DNA from: Microcaldota archaeon
GTDB lineage: Archaea > Micrarchaeota > Micrarchaeia > Anstonellales > Anstonellaceae
DNA length: 62,138 nt
Direction of reading: 5' to 3'
NCBI GenBank assembly: GCA_026413765.1
Contig: JAOAKI010000003.1
Span: 1 to 62,138 of the forward strand
The notes under the pieces are model-generated. The model saw only the letters and a program-made list of their open reading frames with translations. It did no database searches and was not told the DNA's origin. Of the stretch, positions 8,365 through 16,828 are shown one piece after another; position 1 is the first letter of the stretch, and each line of letters starts with the position of its first letter. A program made the position numbers and the translations under genes.

Positions 8365-8731
8365 GCATGCGTATTAGCCGCTCAACACTTTTGATATGCG
8401 CTCGCAAGTAGCGCGGCGGAACTCCGATGATTGTCGCCTTTTTGAGCTTGCCGAGCTTTTTGAGCAGCATCAAGCTCCAGGCAAGGTCAAAGCCATGCAA
8501 AGAAAGAGGCTTTTGCGGAAGCTCAAGCTCAGAAAGCGAAATTAGCCGGGGCTTTTTTATCCCAACTACAGTATCCAGTATGGTTATTTCCTGCCCTTGC
8601 TTTTCCAAGTCTTCTGCAGTGTCAAAATGGACGAATTCTACTCCTTTTATCTTTCCTTCCAGCATATTTGATATCTTTAGGGCAGAGGAGTCCTTTGAGG
8701 AGAGCGGGTTTCCGAACACAAGAATCCGCAT
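8345..8731 (-). CDS. Hydrogenase maturation protease (HycI/HyaD-like)
   Basis: Protein of 128 aa. FGNPLSSKDSSALKI at residues 6-20 matches the GNxLxxDD-type nickel-sensing motif of the M52 family. A second acid in ILDTV and a His in SLHGFD occupy the other expected metal-ligand positions. It would clip the C-terminal tail of the large subunit after nickel insertion. Its 3' end overlaps the large subunit gene by 20 bp, tail to tail. It is co-directional with the ECF transporter genes upstream. No hypA-F genes are in the window. Confidence 0.75.
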   Translation of the reverse strand: MRILVFGNPLSSKDSSALKISNMLEGKIKGVEFVHFDTAEDLEKQGQEITILDTVVGIKKPRLISLSELELPQKPLSLHGFDLAWSLMLLKKLGKLKKATIIGVPPRYLRAHIKSVERLIRMLSAAER

Positions 8732-8755
8732 ATCGAACCAACCCGAAAATAAAGA

Positions 8756-9370
8756 TTAAAGGGATGACGCATCAAAGCCGCGCGCAGCCAGCGACAAAGA
8801 AAGCTTCTTTGCTTTTTTAAAGCATGCATGAAGCAAAGGCAAAAGCAACCCAAAAATATGGTAACTGCATCCCCTGCATTTTTGGGCTATGATTGATTTT
8901 CGCAGCTTGCGCAAAAAAAATGGGATTGAAAGGAAAGCAAGGGAAAATGCAAACGAAAGCCTTTTGGAAAGGCCGAAAAATCGCAAAGCTTCGCTGATTT
9001 TTGACGGCGGAGTAGTAAGGCTGAAAAGCAGGGGGATAAAGACAAGCGAAAAAAGAAATAGAAAATTCAGGAAAGAGGCATAGATCGCCTTTGGAAAAAA
9101 GACTCCAAAAATGCTGATTGTCCCTTTTTCAAAAAAAAGTCGCACCAATGAAGGAGCAAGAGGCAAAAATAGCAGGAAATAATTTTTGCGGATGAAACCT
9201 GCAAGGCTTATTGACGAAAGATGGAACAAGAATGCTGTGAGGGCGAAAAAGAAGATTGAATATTCAAGCGGGAGGATGATTTGCAATGAAATGATGAGCA
9301 GGACAAACGCAAGCTTTGCCCTGGCGTCTATTTGATGAACAAGGCTGATTTTCTTTTGGAAGCTGAACAT
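8756..9370 (-). CDS. ecfT: ECF transporter transmembrane protein EcfT
   Basis: Protein of 204 aa with an amphipathic start (HQIDARAKLAF), four to five hydrophobic segments and the C-terminal coupling-helix motif LAARGFD that contacts the ATPase. The ATG at 9370 is preferred over an upstream in-frame ATG because it falls just after the EcfA stop and directly precedes the family-like start. It is the third gene of an S-A-T operon, so the EcfS partner is local and dedicated. Confidence 0.85.
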   Translation of the reverse strand: MFSFQKKISLVHQIDARAKLAFVLLIISLQIILPLEYSIFFFALTAFLFHLSSISLAGFIRKNYFLLFLPLAPSLVRLFFEKGTISIFGVFFPKAIYASFLNFLFLFSLVFIPLLFSLTTPPSKISEALRFFGLSKRLSFAFSLAFLSIPFFLRKLRKSIIAQKCRGCSYHIFGLLLPLLHACFKKAKKLSLSLAARGFDASSL

Positions 9371-9374
9371 ACAA

Positions 9375-10118
9375 TTACCTTTCAGGGAGCCGCAAGCCAA
9401 GCTTCTCTATTTTTTTGTCAAAGAGGATTGATGGCTTGCCTTGAGCAATCATTTTGCCCTTGTCCATGACAATTACTCTGTTTGCATATTTCCAAAGAAG
9501 GCAGGTGTCTTGCTCGGTGATGACAATTGTTCTGCCTTCTTTTGACAGCGCTGAGAGTATAGAATAGAATTCTGAGGCTGATTTCCAATCAAGGCTGGAT
9601 ACCGGCTCATCAAGAAGAAGTATTTTTGCGTCCTGCGCAAGGGCAGAAGCCAGGACGACCTTTTGTTTTTGGCCCACCGAAAGCTCGGTTGGGTCGTCAT
9701 AGATACAATCTGAGAGGCCAAGCTTTCGGATCGCGGCGATTGCCTTTTTTTCTGCCTCCTCTTTTGGCATGCCTTGGCATATCAGCCCGAAAGAGACTTC
9801 ATCCAAAACAGACAAGTTGAAGATTTGGTCGTCTGGGTCCTGGAAAACAGTGGCGCAAAAGCTTGCGATATTCTTGAATGAAAGCTTTGCAATGTCATTT
9901 CCAAAAATCTTGACGCGCCCTCTGAACTGCCCCCTTATCTCTTTGGGGATTAGCCCGTTGCAGCAATAAAGAAGCGTGGTCTTGCCTGAGCCGACCGCGC
10001 CAACTATACCCACGAAGTCATGAGGATGAAATGAAGCCGACAGATTGGAGAGCGCCGGGCTAGTTTTGCCCTCGTAAAAGAAACTAACATCTTCAATTTC
10101 AATCGCAGGGACAACCAT
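9375..10118 (-). CDS. ecfA: ECF transporter ATPase EcfA
   Basis: Protein of 247 aa from the ATG at 10118 (MVVPAIEIEDVSFFYEG). It shows Walker A GAVGSGKTT, Q-loop VFQDPDDQIF, a signature LSVGQKQKV, Walker B ILLLDEP and a switch region TEQDTC, where the usual His is replaced by Gln in VITEQD. Only one ATPase gene is present, so it should act as a homodimer, unlike bacterial EcfA-EcfA' pairs. The upstream in-frame extension to 10175 overlaps EcfS and is rejected. Confidence 0.87.
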   Translation of the reverse strand: MVVPAIEIEDVSFFYEGKTSPALSNLSASFHPHDFVGIVGAVGSGKTTLLYCCNGLIPKEIRGQFRGRVKIFGNDIAKLSFKNIASFCATVFQDPDDQIFNLSVLDEVSFGLICQGMPKEEAEKKAIAAIRKLGLSDCIYDDPTELSVGQKQKVVLASALAQDAKILLLDEPVSSLDWKSASEFYSILSALSKEGRTIVITEQDTCLLWKYANRVIVMDKGKMIAQGKPSILFDKKIEKLGLRLPER

Positions 10119-10123
10119 AAAGC

Positions 10124-10936
10124 TCACGCGACTGCATATTTTTTGACAAAACCAAGCTTGAAGGCGACAGACCATGCAAGCCCAAGCTCAATTATGGCCT
10201 GTATTGCATTGAAGGCAAAGATTGCGATATACCACGTTGCGCCGCTTCCGAAGAAGAGAAGGTCGGCAGAGCTCATGAATGCGATGAATTCTTCCGGCGT
10301 CATCTTGAAGTAGAGTGGCCCTGCAAAATAAAAATTCGCCACTACCATCGATACGCCGCGCACTAAAACGACCAATAGCGCAAGGATAGCCACTGTCTCT
10401 TTTTGCTGGAAAATTCTAAGGCTTTCGTATCTGCCTGCCTTTTGAAAAAGCTTGTACAAAAGATAGGCGGCAAGCGACATTGCCAAGATAGGCAAAAGCC
10501 CAACGACAAGCCTCCCCTCTTTTGAAACATACGAGTAGGAAAATGCCCCTATGCCAAAAACTAAAATCCCAAAAAGAAGCGAAACAAGAACTACTGCCAA
10601 CGAAGGATATGGAGTGCCTCTTGAGCGGAAAAAATGGTAGGTGAAAAAAACAAGCAGAGTAGGAAGAGTCGCGCCGAATTTCATAGCCGCTCCAATTGGG
10701 CCGCTGGACGCAAAAATCGCAATAAATATGGTAGAAAGGAGAAGCACTTCAAGTGCAGGAACAAAACCAAAAAGGAAAAACGCAAGCAGAGTAGGGAAAG
10801 CGACAAGGTCTATGGTCATCCCAAAGCCCGTTTGGAGGCCGATGACATTGTTGGACAGCTGCAAAACGAAAGCAAGCGATGCAAGCATTGCTGTTGCCAC
10901 TAGGACAAAATTGGACATAAGAATCAGCTTCCGCAA
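10124..10936 (-). CDS. ECF transporter substrate-binding protein EcfS
   Basis: Protein of 270 aa with six or more hydrophobic segments, longer than most S components. The first half (TIDLVAFPTLLAFFLFGFVP then GAAMKFGATLPTLLVFF) resembles RibU-type vitamin transporters, so riboflavin or a similar vitamin is possible. Nickel or cobalt S proteins start differently (CbiM has an N-terminal His), which argues against a metal. It opens the ecfS-ecfA-ecfT-protease operon. Confidence 0.7.
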   Translation of the reverse strand: MRKLILMSNFVLVATAMLASLAFVLQLSNNVIGLQTGFGMTIDLVAFPTLLAFFLFGFVPALEVLLLSTIFIAIFASSGPIGAAMKFGATLPTLLVFFTYHFFRSRGTPYPSLAVVLVSLLFGILVFGIGAFSYSYVSKEGRLVVGLLPILAMSLAAYLLYKLFQKAGRYESLRIFQQKETVAILALLVVLVRGVSMVVANFYFAGPLYFKMTPEEFIAFMSSADLLFFGSGATWYIAIFAFNAIQAIIELGLAWSVAFKLGFVKKYAVA

Positions 10937-10960
10937 AAATCATTATTTAATCTGAATGCT

Positions 10961-11602
10961 TCAAATTTGAGTAAGCTCGTACTCAAAGTAATCATCCCAC
11001 GGGTTTTCCAACTTCATCATTTCTGCAACTGAAAGCTTCTCAAAATATCTCCTGATGGGGCGCATTGAATTTCCATGGGCAGAGATGGCAACATTGACTT
11101 TGTATTTTCTCATGTACCAAAGCAAGTCGCGCAAAAAAGAGCGCACGCGCCTTTCAACCATTTTTATGCTCTCTCCGCCAGGAGGTACAGCAGAATAGCT
11201 TCTTCTTATTTTGTGCAGCTCTTTTGCGCTGTGTGTACGGCTGAAAACGCTGTGACTGTGCCCCTCCAACTTCCCATAGCTTCTTTCGATTATGCGGTCG
11301 TCCACAAATATTTTTTGGCATTCTGGATGGAACTTGAGCACTTCTTTTAGCGTATCTTTAGACCTTGAAAGAGAAGTGCAGAATGCTACATCTATTTTTT
11401 TGTCTCTTAACTTGAGAGCCAGAAGTTTTGCTTGCTTTTTGCCAAAAGGAGTAAGCTTTGAATCTTTCCAGCCAGTAAAATATCGGTTTTTGTTGTAATA
11501 GGTTTGGGCATGCCTAAAAAGATAGATTTTGGGATGGCTTCTTTCTCCTTCTACTGGAATGTTTTTCCAGCTGCCACTAAAGTCAAGATCTTGCTTTTTC
11601 AT
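10961..11602 (-). CDS. Histidine phosphatase / phosphoglycerate mutase-like (GpmA type)
   Basis: Protein of 213 aa. RHAQT at 30-34 carries the catalytic His that is transiently phosphorylated, and ISAHGNSMRPIRRYFE near the C-terminus supplies the second His. FTGWKDSKLTPFGKKQA and RSYGKLEGH match cofactor-dependent phosphoglycerate mutases closely, so interconversion of 3- and 2-phosphoglycerate is the best call. It is somewhat shorter than the bacterial enzyme. It stands alone between the ECF operon and the tRNA-Gly gene. Confidence 0.8.
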   Translation of the reverse strand: MKKQDLDFSGSWKNIPVEGERSHPKIYLFRHAQTYYNKNRYFTGWKDSKLTPFGKKQAKLLALKLRDKKIDVAFCTSLSRSKDTLKEVLKFHPECQKIFVDDRIIERSYGKLEGHSHSVFSRTHSAKELHKIRRSYSAVPPGGESIKMVERRVRSFLRDLLWYMRKYKVNVAISAHGNSMRPIRRYFEKLSVAEMMKLENPWDDYFEYELTQI

Positions 11603-11693
11603 CGAGTTTGTTTTATTGCCAAACTATAAATTCGTTGCAGTTTTTGACTCAAGGAAATGCCTAAAAAGCTTTATTGCCAAAATCTTTCGACGT

Positions 11694-11992
11694 GCGGATG
11701 TAGTATAACCTGGTTAGTATCTTGGCCTTCCAAGCCAAAGATCCGGGTTCAAAACCCTAGGGGGCACCAAACTGGCACAAGCTTCCCCCTGAGGGCTCAC
11801 CCCCGAATGAAAAACAAATGTTTGGGGGTGGGGGCACCAAACTGGCACAAGCTTCCCCCTGAGGGCTCACCCCCGAATGAAAAACAAATGTTTGGGGGTG
11901 GAAAGCTTGGGGCTTGCAAGCGCGTTGTTTTGATTGCGCATCCAAAGATGACGCATTTGTGCTTGAAAGGCATGAAAATCCCGGCATCCGCA
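11694..11992 (+). tRNA. tRNA-Gly(UCC) with a 225-nt T-loop intron
   Basis: The acceptor GCGGATG pairs with CATCCGC before discriminator A. The anticodon arm is TTGGC-CTTCCAA-GCCAA, giving UCC. The T-arm is split: CCGGGTTCAAA ends at 11753 and TCCCGG resumes at 11979, so the intron is 11754-11978, between positions 59 and 60. TTCA before the left cut pairs with TGAA before the right cut, with three-base bulges AA^A and AA^T, a relaxed BHB. Splicing restores TTCAAAT. The intron holds two identical 70-bp repeats. A T-run directly after the gene is a likely terminator, and CTTTATTG at about 11669 a likely TATA. Confidence 0.9.
11761..11900 (+). repeat. Two perfect 70-bp tandem repeats inside the tRNA-Gly(UCC) intron
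   Basis: The 70-bp unit beginning GGGGCACCAA occurs at 11761 and again at 11831 with no differences. Each unit can form two hairpins: AGGGGG with CCCCCT (loop about 20 nt) and CACCCCC with GGGGGTG (loop about 19 nt). The core CCCCCTGAGGGCTCACCCCC is shared by every copy of the Gly type. The array is preceded by the boundary CCCTAGG at 11755-11761. The unit is not coding, although a long open frame runs through it. Confidence 0.95.
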
Positions 11993-12015
11993 CTTTTTTT
12001 GAGGCAAAACTCAAG

Positions 12016-12030
12016 CAATATAAATGATAA
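12016..12030 (+). promoter_or_regulatory. TATA box of the one-carbon operon
   Basis: CAATATAAATGATAA lies about 45 bp before the purB ATG at 12071, downstream of the tRNA terminator. It should drive purB and the tightly spaced genes after it. Confidence 0.5.
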
Positions 12031-12070
12031 GCTCGTTTTTTGGAGCGTTGGGAGGACATCAGGTGATGCG

Positions 12071-13390
12071 ATGAGTGTTTTGCCACTTGACGGAAGATAT
12101 AAGACTGAAATGAACCAGTTTTTTGAGGAAGAATATAAGCTGAAAACATGGCTTGAAGTAGAAGTTGCCCTTGCGAAAGCCCATGCGAAACTCAAAAACA
12201 TTCCGCAAGAGGCAGTCTTGGAAATAGAAGAGGCGTCAAAAGAAGTGACTTTGCAGCGCGTTTCTGAAATTGAAAGCGAGATACACCATGACTTGATGGC
12301 GATGGTGCGCGCGCTTTCTGAAAAATGTAAAAGATACGGCGGGTATGTGCATTTGGGTGCAACATCGTACGACATCGAGGACACTGCCTATGCGCTTGTT
12401 TTGCTGCGGGCAATAGGGATGCTGGAAAACAGGATGAAGCAGACGTGCAGCATCCTTAAAGACCATGCCTTGAAAACGAAAAATCTCGTCTGTGTGGCAA
12501 GAACCCATGGGCAGCATGCCGTCCCCACGACGTATGGGATGAAATTTGCTTTGTGGTATGCTGAGATGAAAAGGCACCTTGAGCGGCTGCAGAGGGCAAA
12601 GAAAGTAATTGGAGTCGGGAAGATGTCTGGGGCTGCCGGCACAATGGCAACATTTGAAGGCAAGGGATTTGAGATTCAAAGGCTGGTGATGGAAGAGCTT
12701 GGCTTGGAAGCAGACAGCATAACAAACCAAGTTGTGCAAAGAGACAGGCATGCAGAGGTTATTTTTGTACTTGCGTTGATTGCAGCCACGCTGGAAAAGA
12801 TTGCAAAAGAGATAAGGAATTTGCAAAGAACCGAGATAATGGAGATAAGCGAGCCGTTCTCCAAGAAGCAGGTTGGCTCATCCACCATGCCTCAAAAAAG
12901 AAATCCTCACAAATCTGAAAGGATATGCTCGCTTGCAAGAATAGTGAGGGCAAACGTTCCAGTCGCACTCGAAAACATCCCGCTTGAGCATGAAAGAGAC
13001 CTGACCAATTCTGCAAATGAGAGGTTCATATTCGCAGAAAGCTTCATAGTCACTGACTATATGCTTTCGCAGATGAACACGATCCTTTCAGGCCTGCAGT
13101 TTTATCCGGAAAACATAAAGAGAAACCTCGAAATCACTGGCGGGGCAATAATGGCAGAAAGGGTGATGATAGAGCTGACGAAGAGAGGCATGGGACGGCA
13201 GGAGGCGCACGAGCTGATACGCAAAAGCTCTCTTGAGGCATTTGAGCAGAAGAAGACTCTTGCGGAGGTGCTGCTGAAAAAAGAGGAAGTGGCAAAGCTG
13301 ATGAATGAAAGCGAGCTTTCAGCATTGTTTGACCCCAAGGAATACATTGGGGAAGCTGAAAGAATAGTTGAAAGGGTTCTGAAAGAGTAG
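12071..13390 (+). CDS. purB: Adenylosuccinate lyase
   Basis: Protein of 439 aa; it splits SAICAR and adenylosuccinate, releasing fumarate, in purine synthesis. The superfamily signature [14 protein letters not shown] is present, as are [13 protein letters not shown] and [13 protein letters not shown]. The ATG at 12071 follows AGGTGATGCG, a good ribosome binding site. An open frame continuing 138 codons upstream passes through the tRNA-Gly gene and its repeats and is not coding. First gene of a five-gene operon; glyA starts 7 bp later. Confidence 0.93.
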   Translation: MSVLPLDGRYKTEMNQFFEEEYKLKTWLEVEVALAKAHAKLKNIPQEAVLEIEEASKEVTLQRVSEIESEIHHDLMAMVRALSEKCKRYGGYVHLGATSYDIEDTAYALVLLRAIGMLENRMKQTCSILKDHALKTKNLVCVARTHGQHAVPTTYGMKFALWYAEMKRHLERLQRAKKVIGVGKMSGAAGTMATFEGKGFEIQRLVMEELGLEADSITNQVVQRDRHAEVIFVLALIAATLEKIAKEIRNLQRTEIMEISEPFSKKQVGSSTMPQKRNPHKSERICSLARIVRANVPVALENIPLEHERDLTNSANERFIFAESFIVTDYMLSQMNTILSGLQFYPENIKRNLEITGGAIMAERVMIELTKRGMGRQEAHELIRKSSLEAFEQKKTLAEVLLKKEEVAKLMNESELSALFDPKEYIGEAERIVERVLKE

Positions 13391-13397
13391 TGGTGCA

Positions 13398-14645
13398 ATG
13401 CAGGAATTTTTGAAACAGGTGGATCCCGAGATATATGGATTGGCAAGGCAGGAGCTTGAAAGGCAGAGAAACGGCCTCGAGCTGATACCTTCAGAAAATT
13501 TTGCTTCTCTTGCAGTCATGCAAGCACAGGGCTCAGTCCTTACAAACAAATACTCGGAAGGCTACCCAGGAAAGAGATATTATGGGGGGAATCAGTTTAT
13601 AGACGAATGCGAAACGCTTGCCATAAACAGGGCAAAAAAAATATTCCATGCAGATCATGCAAACGTACAGCCGCATTCAGGCTCGCAGGCAAATATGGCT
13701 GCCTATTTTGCCCTGCTAAACCCAGGGGACAAAATAATGGGGCTGAACCTGTCGCATGGAGGGCACCTGACCCATGGAAGCCAAGTGAATTTTTCTGGAA
13801 AGCTGTACAAAGTTGTTCCATACAATGTGCATCCGAAAACGCATCTGCTTGATTTTGACGAGATAGAAAAATTGGCAGTGCAGGAAAAACCAAGGCTTAT
13901 TGTTGCAGGATTTACTGCCTATCCTCGCCAGGTCGATTTCAAGAGGTTTGCAGAGATTGCTCAAAAGGTGGGTGCATATTTTATGGTAGATATGGCGCAC
14001 ATTGCCGGCTTGATTGCTGGTGGGGCGCATCCACAGCCATTCCCCTACGCAGATGTGGTGACATCCACGACTCACAAGACACTGCGCGGACCAAGAGGCG
14101 CATTCATACTTTGTAAAAAGGAGTTCCAAGAAAAAATAGACAAGGCGGTGTTTCCTGGCATCCAAGGTGGGCCATTTGACCATGTGATAGCTGCCAAAGC
14201 AGTCTGCTTCAAAGAGGCCATGCAGCCGGAATTTGCGCAATATGCAAAGAAAGTAGTTGAAAATGCGAAAGCGCTTGCAGAATCCCTGGTCGAAGAAGGC
14301 ATGACTCTTGTGTCAGGAGGCACTGACACACACCTGATCGTGGTCGATTTGACAAGCTTGAAGATAACTGGTAAAGAGGCGCAAAACGCTCTAGATGAGG
14401 TGGGAATAACAGTGAACAAGAATACGATACCGTATGACCCACTGTCTCCGTTTGTCACTTCTGGCATCAGGCTTGGGACGCCAGCATTGACAACGAGAGG
14501 GATGGGAAAAAGCCAGATGAAAGAGATAGGAAAGATGATAAGTGAAATATGCAGATCGCCAAACGACAGCGCAGTGAAAGAGAGAGTAAGAAAGCAGGTC
14601 GCTGAAATGACAAGGCAGTTTCCGCTTTATCCGGAACTTGGCTGA
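13398..14645 (+). CDS. glyA: Serine hydroxymethyltransferase
   Basis: Protein of 415 aa, of bacterial-type length. The PLP lysine lies in [12 protein letters not shown], with other signatures [22 protein letters not shown] and [10 protein letters not shown]. It converts serine and a folate carrier to glycine and the methylene-folate. In this operon the next genes oxidise and use that one-carbon unit, so tetrahydrofolate or a close analogue is the probable carrier. Confidence 0.93.
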   Translation: MQEFLKQVDPEIYGLARQELERQRNGLELIPSENFASLAVMQAQGSVLTNKYSEGYPGKRYYGGNQFIDECETLAINRAKKIFHADHANVQPHSGSQANMAAYFALLNPGDKIMGLNLSHGGHLTHGSQVNFSGKLYKVVPYNVHPKTHLLDFDEIEKLAVQEKPRLIVAGFTAYPRQVDFKRFAEIAQKVGAYFMVDMAHIAGLIAGGAHPQPFPYADVVTSTTHKTLRGPRGAFILCKKEFQEKIDKAVFPGIQGGPFDHVIAAKAVCFKEAMQPEFAQYAKKVVENAKALAESLVEEGMTLVSGGTDTHLIVVDLTSLKITGKEAQNALDEVGITVNKNTIPYDPLSPFVTSGIRLGTPALTTRGMGKSQMKEIGKMISEICRSPNDSAVKERVRKQVAEMTRQFPLYPELG

Positions 14646-14660
14646 CGCGCGGGGGATGAG

Positions 14661-15524
14661 ATGGCCGCGGTTGTGGTTGATGGAAATAAGCTGGCCCAAG
14701 AGGTGCTTTCAGAAATTTCAGCAAAATTGGAAGGCGCCTCTCCGAAGCCCACGCTTGCATTTGTCCTGGTCGGAAAAAACCATGCATCTGAAATTTATGC
14801 AAAGAAAAAAGCAGAAGACTGCAGAAAGGTTGGGATAAACTCTCTTTTGGTGAGGCTGCCTGCTTCTTTTACCCAGGCGCAGATAATAAATAAAATCAGG
14901 GAGCTTAACGCAGACCAAAATGTAGACGGGATAATAGTCCAGCTTCCGCTTCCGCCAAAAATAGATGAGAACAAAATAATAGAGGAGATTTCGCCGCATA
15001 AAGATGTAGACGGGTTCCACCCTTACAATTTTGGCAACACTGCGCTGGGGGTTGGAAAGATAGCGCCTTGCACTGCGGCAGGAGTAGTCTACTTGCTGAA
15101 AAAAAGCGGCATAAAACTAGAGGGAAAGCACGCAGTCGTGGTAGGAAGGAGCAGGATTGTCGGAAAGCCGCTTTCGCTGATGCTCCTGAATGAAAATTGC
15201 ACGGTGACTGTTTGCCACAGCAAGACAAAAGGCCTTCCAAAATACACAAGGCAGGCAGATATTGTATGCATGGCTGTCGGAAAACCGAGGATGCTGAAGG
15301 CAAGCATGATAAAGAAGGGCGCAATAGTGATTGATATAGGGATAAATCGTGAAGGGGAAAAGCTGGTGGGCGATGTGGATTTTGGGCCTGTATCAAGAAA
15401 AGCGTCATTGATTACCCCTGTCCCAGGCGGCGTAGGACCGATGACAAGGGCAATGCTCATCAAAAACACATTCGAATGCTATCGGATGAGGCGGATGGAA
15501 AATGACAGCAAAAAACTATCATGA
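14661..15524 (+). CDS. folD: Methylene-THF dehydrogenase / methenyl-THF cyclohydrolase FolD
   Basis: Protein of 287 aa, the usual FolD length. YAKKKAEDCRKVGI carries the catalytic Lys region, IIVQLPLP and HKDVDGFHPYN line the folate site, VVGRSRIVGKP starts the Rossmann NADP site, and PVPGGVGPMTRAML closes the protein. It oxidises methylene-THF to formyl-THF. It overlaps folC by 23 bp, so the two are translationally coupled. Confidence 0.93.
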   Translation: MAAVVVDGNKLAQEVLSEISAKLEGASPKPTLAFVLVGKNHASEIYAKKKAEDCRKVGINSLLVRLPASFTQAQIINKIRELNADQNVDGIIVQLPLPPKIDENKIIEEISPHKDVDGFHPYNFGNTALGVGKIAPCTAAGVVYLLKKSGIKLEGKHAVVVGRSRIVGKPLSLMLLNENCTVTVCHSKTKGLPKYTRQADIVCMAVGKPRMLKASMIKKGAIVIDIGINREGEKLVGDVDFGPVSRKASLITPVPGGVGPMTRAMLIKNTFECYRMRRMENDSKKLS

Positions 15525-16821
15525 AATTTTAGACAAGATATATTCATTGGACAAATACGGAAGCAAACTTGGCCTTGAAAGAATAGAGAGGATACTTTTT
15601 GCTGCTGGCAACCCGCAAAACAGCTATCGATGCATAATAGTTGGCGGAAGCAATGGAAAGGGGTCGACTGTCGAGATGATCGCATCCATACTGATTGCCG
15701 CTGGACTCAAGACAGGCTCCTATTTTTCTCCTCAAGTAGTGGAATTCCGGGAAAGGATAAGGATAAACGGCAAATATGTAAGCAAAAGAGATGTCATATG
15801 GGCATACAAAAAAGTAAGCTCGATATGCGAAAAAGAAGGAATAGAGGCAACGTTTTTCGAAGTGGTCACTGCGATGGCATTTTTGATTTTTCAGAGGCAT
15901 AAGGTGGAATACGCGGTGCTTGAGGTTGGATTGGGCGGCAGGTTGGACGCTACGAACGCCGCTGAGCCTGAAATTGCCGCTATATCCTCTCTTTCTTTAG
16001 AGCACACGCAGATTTTGGGACCGACAATAAGGCATATTGCTCATGAAAAATGCGGAATTGCAAGGAAGAACGTCAAGCTCGTCTGCGGCATGATGAATGA
16101 AGAGGCAAAACAGGCAATCTATGAAGAATGCAGGGTGATAGGTGCGCAGCCGCTGATGGTTGAAGATGAAGTCAAGATATTTGACATACGCCAGGAAAAG
16201 ATGAAGTATGCATTTAGGGCAAAATATGATGGCGAAGAATATGACATAAGGCTTGGAGCGCCAGGAAGGTTCCAGATGGGCAATGCCTGTGTCGCACTAG
16301 TTGTGTGCAAAAACCTGGGAATCAAAAAAGAAGCAATACAAGAAGGCCTTTTGGAGGCAAGGCCAAGATACCGGCTCGAGCAAGTTGGCAAAAACCCGAC
16401 TGTAATAGCAGACAGCTGCCACAATCCAGAGGCTGCTTTTGCTCTTTCTGCAGAGGTTGAAAGGCTGCCGGCAAGAAAGAAAATCTTGGTGTTTTCCGCA
16501 ATGAAAGACAAGGATTTTGAGCAGATGCTGAAGATATTCCGGGCGCATTTTGATGTGATCGTGCTGTGCAAAGTCTCACTTGAGAGGGCAGCCCCAATCA
16601 AAGATTTGCAGAATGCCGCCAAAAAAGCAGGGATTACGCTTTTGGACTCGCCGTCAAAAATGGGCACAGAAGGGACGTTTGCCATAACTGTGGAAGATCC
16701 GCATGAGGCAGTAAAAGCCGCAAAAAAGCTTGCAGGAAAATCTGGGTATGTTTTTATAGCAGGCTCGATATATTTGCTTGCCCAGCTTTATTCAAAAGAC
16801 AAAATAAGGATTGCCCAGTAG
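15502..16821 (+). CDS. folC: Folylpolyglutamate / dihydrofolate synthase FolC
   Basis: Protein of 439 aa of the Mur ligase superfamily. The ATP loop is GGSNGKGST near residue 50, VLEVGLGGRLDATN supplies the Mg-binding Glu, and the carbamylated-Lys/His region is SLEHTQILG. It adds glutamates to folate. Its place in the operon supports a polyglutamylated tetrahydrofolate as cofactor here rather than methanopterin. The start inside folD is chosen because the domain begins immediately (NYHEILDKIYSLDKYG). Confidence 0.9.
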   Translation: MTAKNYHEILDKIYSLDKYGSKLGLERIERILFAAGNPQNSYRCIIVGGSNGKGSTVEMIASILIAAGLKTGSYFSPQVVEFRERIRINGKYVSKRDVIWAYKKVSSICEKEGIEATFFEVVTAMAFLIFQRHKVEYAVLEVGLGGRLDATNAAEPEIAAISSLSLEHTQILGPTIRHIAHEKCGIARKNVKLVCGMMNEEAKQAIYEECRVIGAQPLMVEDEVKIFDIRQEKMKYAFRAKYDGEEYDIRLGAPGRFQMGNACVALVVCKNLGIKKEAIQEGLLEARPRYRLEQVGKNPTVIADSCHNPEAAFALSAEVERLPARKKILVFSAMKDKDFEQMLKIFRAHFDVIVLCKVSLERAAPIKDLQNAAKKAGITLLDSPSKMGTEGTFAITVEDPHEAVKAAKKLAGKSGYVFIAGSIYLLAQLYSKDKIRIAQ

Positions 16822-16828
16822 TGGTTAG

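Noticed and set aside
11657-12070. Upstream extension of the purB open frame through the tRNA-Gly gene and repeats
   Set aside because: It encodes the tRNA and both repeat copies in one phase by chance; the real start has a ribosome binding site at 12061-12067 and a TATA box in between.
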